A stretch of DNA of 24,021 bases from Actinomycetes bacterium. Lineage in GTDB: Bacteria > Actinomycetota > Acidimicrobiia > Acidimicrobiales > RAAP-2. Location of the stretch: positions 1 through 24,021 of the forward strand of contig JAJYXE010000052.1 of the NCBI GenBank assembly GCA_021791145.1, given 5' to 3'. Shown here in pieces: positions 20,703 through 24,021 of the stretch; within the stretch, counting starts at the first letter, position 1, and the number at the start of each line of letters is the position of its first letter. Under the pieces are notes generated by a model, which did no database searches, was not told where the DNA came from, and saw only the letters and a list, made by a program, of their open reading frames with translations. A program made the position numbers and the translations under genes.

Positions 20703-21863
20703 GTGCTCACGTCTCCCGCCGGCGGTCGGCTCGCGCGGTTCGCCACGACGATCTTCGACGAGATGACCGCGCTCGCCGTCGCGACCGGATCGATCAACCT
20801 GGGCCAGGGGTTCCCCGACACCGACGGGCCGGCCGAGATCGCCGACGCGGCGGTCGCCGCTCTTCGGGGCGGGGAGAACCAGTACCCCCCGGGCCCCGGT
20901 GTGCCTGGCCTTCGCGCCGCCGTCTCGGACCATCAGCGTCGCTGCTACGGGCTCGAGTACGACCCCGTCGGAGAGGTGCTCGTCACGACCGGCGCGACCG
21001 AGGGCATCGCTGCAGCGCTGTTGGGCCTGTGCGAGCCCGGCGACGAGGTCGTGATGTTCGAGCCGTTCTACGACTCGTACGCCGCGTGCGCGGCGATGGC
21101 AGGCGCGGTCGCCAGGGTGGTGAGCCTCCATGCGCCGGACTGGTGCTTCGACCCAGACGAGCTGCGAGCGGCGATCTCGGCGCGAACCCGCCTCGTACTG
21201 CTGAACACCCCGCACAACCCCACGGGAAAGGTGTTCAGTCGCGCAGAGCTCCAGGACATCGCCCGGGTGTGCCTGGAGCACGATCTCGTCGTCGTCACCG
21301 ACGAAGTCTACGAGCACCTCGTCTACGACGGGGAGCACGTGCCCGTCGCGACCTTGGAGCAGATGCGCGAGCGAACGGTTGCCGTGTCGTCGGCGGGCAA
21401 GACGTTCTCGTTCACCGGCTGGAAGATCGGCTGGGCGTGCGGTCCGGCGGGGCTCGTCGCACGCGTGCGGGCGGCGAAGCAGTACCTCACGTTCGCGACC
21501 GGGACGCCGTTCCAGCACGCGATCGCGGCGGCGCTCGGCGCAGGGGACCGGCTCGTCGAGCCGCTGCGCGAGTCGCTGCGCGAGCGTCGGGACCTCCTGT
21601 GCGACGGTCTCGAGTCCCTGGGCTTCACCGTCTACCGGCCGTCGGCGACGTATTTCGTGATCACCGACGTCGCATCGATCGGCGCGCGCGACGCAGTGGA
21701 GTTCTGCCGGCAGCTCCCGGAGCGTTGCGGGGTCGTCGCGGTGCCCTCGTCGGCGTTCTATGCCGACCCCGAGGCCGGCAGGACGCTCGTGCGCTGGGCG
21801 TTCTGCAAGCGCCCCGAAGTGCTGCGCGAGGCGCTCGTGCGCCTGAAGGCGCTCGTCCCCTGA
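20703..21863 (+). CDS. PLP-dependent class I/II aminotransferase (DapC/KAT-like)
   Basis: The product has 386 residues from GTG at 20703 (VLTSPAGGRLARFATTIFDEMTALA); the earlier frame start at 20661 lies upstream of the -10 box. Fold type I motifs are present: NLGQGFPDTDGP, NQYPPGPGVPGLR, VTTGATEGI, LNTPHNPTGKVF (substrate/PLP Asn), VVTDEVYEHLVYDG (Asp for the pyridine N) and SSAGKTFSFTGWKIGW with Schiff-base Lys233. GQGFPD and the FSFTGWK block are typical of kynurenine/methionine aminotransferase-like and actinobacterial DapC (N-succinyldiaminopimelate aminotransferase) proteins. It works in the cytosol. A role in lysine/diaminopimelate synthesis is plausible but other dap genes are absent here. 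The zinc-ribbon gene follows after 70 bases. Confidence 0.92.
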   Translation: MLTSPAGGRLARFATTIFDEMTALAVATGSINLGQGFPDTDGPAEIADAAVAALRGGENQYPPGPGVPGLRAAVSDHQRRCYGLEYDPVGEVLVTTGATEGIAAALLGLCEPGDEVVMFEPFYDSYAACAAMAGAVARVVSLHAPDWCFDPDELRAAISARTRLVLLNTPHNPTGKVFSRAELQDIARVCLEHDLVVVTDEVYEHLVYDGEHVPVATLEQMRERTVAVSSAGKTFSFTGWKIGWACGPAGLVARVRAAKQYLTFATGTPFQHAIAAALGAGDRLVEPLRESLRERRDLLCDGLESLGFTVYRPSATYFVITDVASIGARDAVEFCRQLPERCGVVAVPSSAFYADPEAGRTLVRWAFCKRPEVLREALVRLKALVP

Positions 21864-21884
21864 GCGGCCGAGCGGCGGCAGGCT

Positions 21885-21912
21885 GCGTGCCTTGACGGGG
21901 AGCGTGCCTTGA
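21885..21912. repeat. 11-bp direct repeat before the zinc-ribbon gene
   Basis: GCGTGCCTTGA occurs at 21885-21895 and 21902-21912, each followed by a G-rich stretch (cgggga, gacggga). The second copy leads into the GGGAG that may serve as ribosome site for ATG 21934. It looks like a small local duplication. Confidence 0.7.
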
Positions 21913-21933
21913 GACGGGAGAGGGTGCCGAACG

Positions 21934-22725
21934 ATGGTCGCTGAGGCGCCCGCAGAGCCCGAAGGAAGGTCCGAGCTCGAGACGCTGCTCGAGGTCCAGG
22001 ACCTCGACACCGTGATCTCCCAGCTCCGTCATCGCAAGGCCACCCTGCCGGCGCGCCAGGAGCTCGCCCGTCTGAGCGCCGCCCTCGCCGCCGCCGACCG
22101 GCGGGCTGCAGAGGTCGAGGAGTCACGCGCGGCGCTGCTCGAGCGTCAGCGAGCGCTCGAGGGGGACATCGCGACCACCACGGCGAGGCGCGAGGCGCTC
22201 GAGCAGCGCATGTACGGCGCGCGCGGGGGATCGGCGCGCGAGCTGCAGGCGATGGACGACGAGATCCGGCACCTCCGCCAGCGCACGGACCAGATGGAGG
22301 ACGCCGAGCTCGAGGTGATGGTCGCGCTCGAGCCGCTCGACGTGGCGTTGGAGGCTCTGGAGGCCGAGAGGGCAGAGCTGCGCGCGCACATAGAGCAGCT
22401 GGGCGCCGACCTCGGTGCTGCCGAGGCCGAGATCGACGCGGAGCTCGCCGAACTGGTCGCTAAGCGCGACGCTGCGGCCAGCGGGCTCCCCGAGGAGCTC
22501 TGCAGCCGCTACGAGTCGCTGAGGGCGCGCCTTGGAGGGGTCGGCGCCGCCAGGCTCGTCGGGAACAGGTGCAGCGGGTGCCATCTCGAGCTGCCGGCGA
22601 TGGAGGTCGACCGCATTCGCCGCCTTCCTCGGGGCACGGTGGTCACCTGCGAGCAGTGCGGCCGGATCCTGGTGCCGACGGCCGCGCCGGGCGCGCCCCG
22701 AGGGAGCGCTCGGCGCCCTCGATGA
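21934..22725 (+). CDS. Coiled-coil protein with C4 zinc ribbon (CT398/Rv2229c type)
   Basis: The product has 263 residues. A long antiparallel coiled coil fills about 15-190, rich in Ala, Glu, Leu and Arg, with the family motif MYGARGGSARELQAMDDEI in the middle (compare YGGTITNPRELQ-like blocks). The C-terminal zinc ribbon has two Cys pairs, CSGCHLELP and CEQCGRILVP. The fold is that of the C4-type zinc-ribbon proteins (DUF164), found in most actinobacteria. Proposed roles include binding nucleic acid or secretion-related proteins; it is not settled. The protein is predicted cytosolic. The last 16 or so residues (TAAPGAPRGSARRPR) go beyond the usual family end and overlap the end of cydC by 83 bases. 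Confidence 0.92.
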   Translation: MVAEAPAEPEGRSELETLLEVQDLDTVISQLRHRKATLPARQELARLSAALAAADRRAAEVEESRAALLERQRALEGDIATTTARREALEQRMYGARGGSARELQAMDDEIRHLRQRTDQMEDAELEVMVALEPLDVALEALEAERAELRAHIEQLGADLGAAEAEIDAELAELVAKRDAAASGLPEELCSRYESLRARLGGVGAARLVGNRCSGCHLELPAMEVDRIRRLPRGTVVTCEQCGRILVPTAAPGAPRGSARRPR

Positions 22726-24021
22726 CCTCGACGACGCGGCCGTCCTCCATGACGAAGACGCGCTCGAGCCGTTCGAGATCCTCCGCCCGGTGCGAGACGA
22801 GCACGACGCTGGTGCCTCGCGCCCGGGCGTCGTCGACGACGTCGGCCACGAGGCGCGCGCCGCTCTTTTGGTCCAGCCCTGCGGTCGGCTCGTCGAGGCA
22901 GAGCACCGGGGCGCCCACGAGGAGGGCGCGTGCCAACGCGACCCTTCGTCGCTGCCCACCGGAGATCTGCGCACCGTCCTCGCCCACCTGGGTGTCCAGG
23001 CCGCCAGGAAGCGTGGCCACCCATTGCGCGAGGTGCGCCCGCGCGATGGCGTCGGCCACCTCCTCATCGCTTGCCTTCGGGCGACCGAGCGTCACGTTCT
23101 GACGGATGGTGCCGGCGAACATGTGCGCGTCCTGGTCGACGAGTGCGATCGTGCGCCGCACGTCTGCTTGGCGGAGCGTGTCGATCTCGACGCCTCCGAG
23201 CGTGGCCGACCCTTCCTGCAGTGGCCAGAACCGCAGCAGCGCGTGCACGAGGCTGCTCTTGCCCGCGCCGCTCGCGCCGACGAGGCCGACCCGTTCGCCT
23301 GGTGCGACGTCGAGGTTCATGCCGTCGAGCGCCCAAGGCAGGTCGGGGCCGTAGCGCAGGCGTGCATCGCGCACGGCGATCGCGAGAGGCCCGGGCGGGA
23401 GCGTCGCTGGCCGGTCGGGGTCGGTCACCGGCACGGGGATCGACGCGAGGTCGAGCAACCGCCGTCCCGCCGCCACCACGTCGGTGGCCCTCGCCGCGGC
23501 GACGGCCACCGCCGGCACCGTCTCGAAGGCGCCGATCGTCGCCAGCGGCAGCACGGCCAGCATGACCGGGCTCATCTGGTGCGCTCGCACGGCGGCCACG
23601 CCGAGCGCGAGGACGGCCGTCACGGCGGCGCCCAGGCACACCGTCACGATCGCCGCCGACGCGCCGCTCGACCATGCCCGGCGCCGCGCGATCGCGGTCA
23701 GCTCGCGGTCGGTCTGCTCGAGCGCGGCGAGCGCCGCGCCCTCGCGGCCGAACGCGAGCAGCTCGGGCGCCGCGCGCAGCAGGTCGACCACCTCCGCAGC
23801 AAGGCGGCCGTGCAGCTCGGCCTCGCGGCCGCGCGCCGTGCCGGTCGTGACCGCGGCGGCGGGGGCCGCGCTCAGCGAGAGGACGAGCGCCGCCGCGAGC
23901 ACCGCGCCGGCGACCGGGAGGACCAGCGCGACGAGGATGACCGCTGCGGTCGCCGCCGCGACGGTGACCCCGACCGGCAGGAGGCAGCGCAGGTAGAGAT
24001 CCTGGAGGGTGTCGACGTCGT
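22643..24021 (-). CDS. cydC: Thiol reductant ABC exporter subunit CydC, 5' end outside window
   Basis: The frame is open from the right edge (458 residues seen), starting inside the first domain at DVDTLQDLYLR, a CydC hallmark. Membrane helices continue to about residue 190. The ATPase domain has Walker A GASGAGKSS, the Q-loop region LVDQDAHMFAGTIRQNVTLG, signature ISGGQRRRVALARAL, Walker B VLCLDEPT and the switch His in VSHR. CydC pairs with CydD to export glutathione or cysteine (low-molecular thiols in general) and is needed to assemble cytochrome bd. The cydD and cydAB genes would be expected upstream, beyond the right edge. The C-terminus has an unusual Ala/Arg/Pro-rich tail (RSLGARPARPSAPGSGRTARR) that lies over the zinc-ribbon gene end. 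Confidence 0.95.
   Translation of the reverse strand, partial: DVDTLQDLYLRCLLPVGVTVAAATAAVILVALVLPVAGAVLAAALVLSLSAAPAAAVTTGTARGREAELHGRLAAEVVDLLRAAPELLAFGREGAALAALEQTDRELTAIARRRAWSSGASAAIVTVCLGAAVTAVLALGVAAVRAHQMSPVMLAVLPLATIGAFETVPAVAVAAARATDVVAAGRRLLDLASIPVPVTDPDRPATLPPGPLAIAVRDARLRYGPDLPWALDGMNLDVAPGERVGLVGASGAGKSSLVHALLRFWPLQEGSATLGGVEIDTLRQADVRRTIALVDQDAHMFAGTIRQNVTLGRPKASDEEVADAIARAHLAQWVATLPGGLDTQVGEDGAQISGGQRRRVALARALLVGAPVLCLDEPTAGLDQKSGARLVADVVDDARARGTSVVLVSHRAEDLERLERVFVMEDGRVVEVIEGAERSLGARPARPSAPGSGRTARR

Noticed and set aside
20412..22010. Minus-strand frame of 532 codons opposite the aminotransferase
   Set aside because: It has no recognisable motif and is rich in Arg/Gly/His. 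The plus strand shows a complete aminotransferase.

Overview
The window is high-GC DNA with dense gene packing, many GTG starts, several 4-base ATGA/GTGA overlaps and TANNNT boxes placed so that transcripts would be leaderless. Together with CydC, a CHAP cell-wall hydrolase, an actinobacterial-type sigma-like protein, a CWB2 (cell-wall-binding repeat 2) surface protein and a zinc-ribbon coiled-coil protein of the Rv2229c/CT398 type, this points to an actinobacterium. An Acidimicrobiia-like lineage is my guess. I made no database comparison.

Left part (1-5200). A membrane-anchored Ser/Thr/Gly-rich protein runs off the left edge on the minus strand and carries three kinds of in-frame tandem repeat. 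Upstream of it on the same strand is a sigma-factor-like HTH protein. A small plus-strand protein diverges from that gene. Next comes a tightly overlapping minus-strand operon (acidic cytosolic protein, lipoprotein, CHAP hydrolase). An inositol-monophosphatase-family gene diverges from the operon and is followed by tRNA-Val(UAC).

Middle-left (5374-8527). A zinc alcohol dehydrogenase and an EboE-type TIM-barrel protein lie behind a truncated Gfo/Idh/MocA oxidoreductase. That truncated gene abuts the 3' remnant of a sugar ABC permease in the opposite orientation. This looks like a sugar or cyclitol utilisation locus that has been rearranged.

Centre (8582-15395). A Tat-type CWB2 protein with a pure Gly-X-Y collagen-like tail rich in Gly-X-Thr triplets is followed 51 bases later by a 1002-residue protein. 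That protein joins an HtrL/YibB-like region, a GT2 glycosyltransferase, helical repeats and a GH130-like propeller. I infer a surface-glycoprotein cassette. Diverging from it is an MGDG-synthase/MurG-type glycosyltransferase followed closely by HpnJ, the hopanoid radical-SAM enzyme of the cyclitol-ether branch.

Right part (15439-24021). An amidase_3 protein lacking one expected zinc His sits downstream of an AT3-SGNH O-acyltransferase. A frameshifted MFS transporter remnant follows. Next is a three-gene operon (endonuclease/exonuclease/phosphatase-fold enzyme plus two small membrane proteins), then a divergent class I aminotransferase and a zinc-ribbon coiled-coil protein. The window ends in CydC, which converges on and overlaps the zinc-ribbon gene and runs off the right edge.

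The main themes are cell-surface construction and modification (surface protein, glycosyltransferases, O-acylation, wall hydrolases, hopanoid head groups) and local gene decay at two places.
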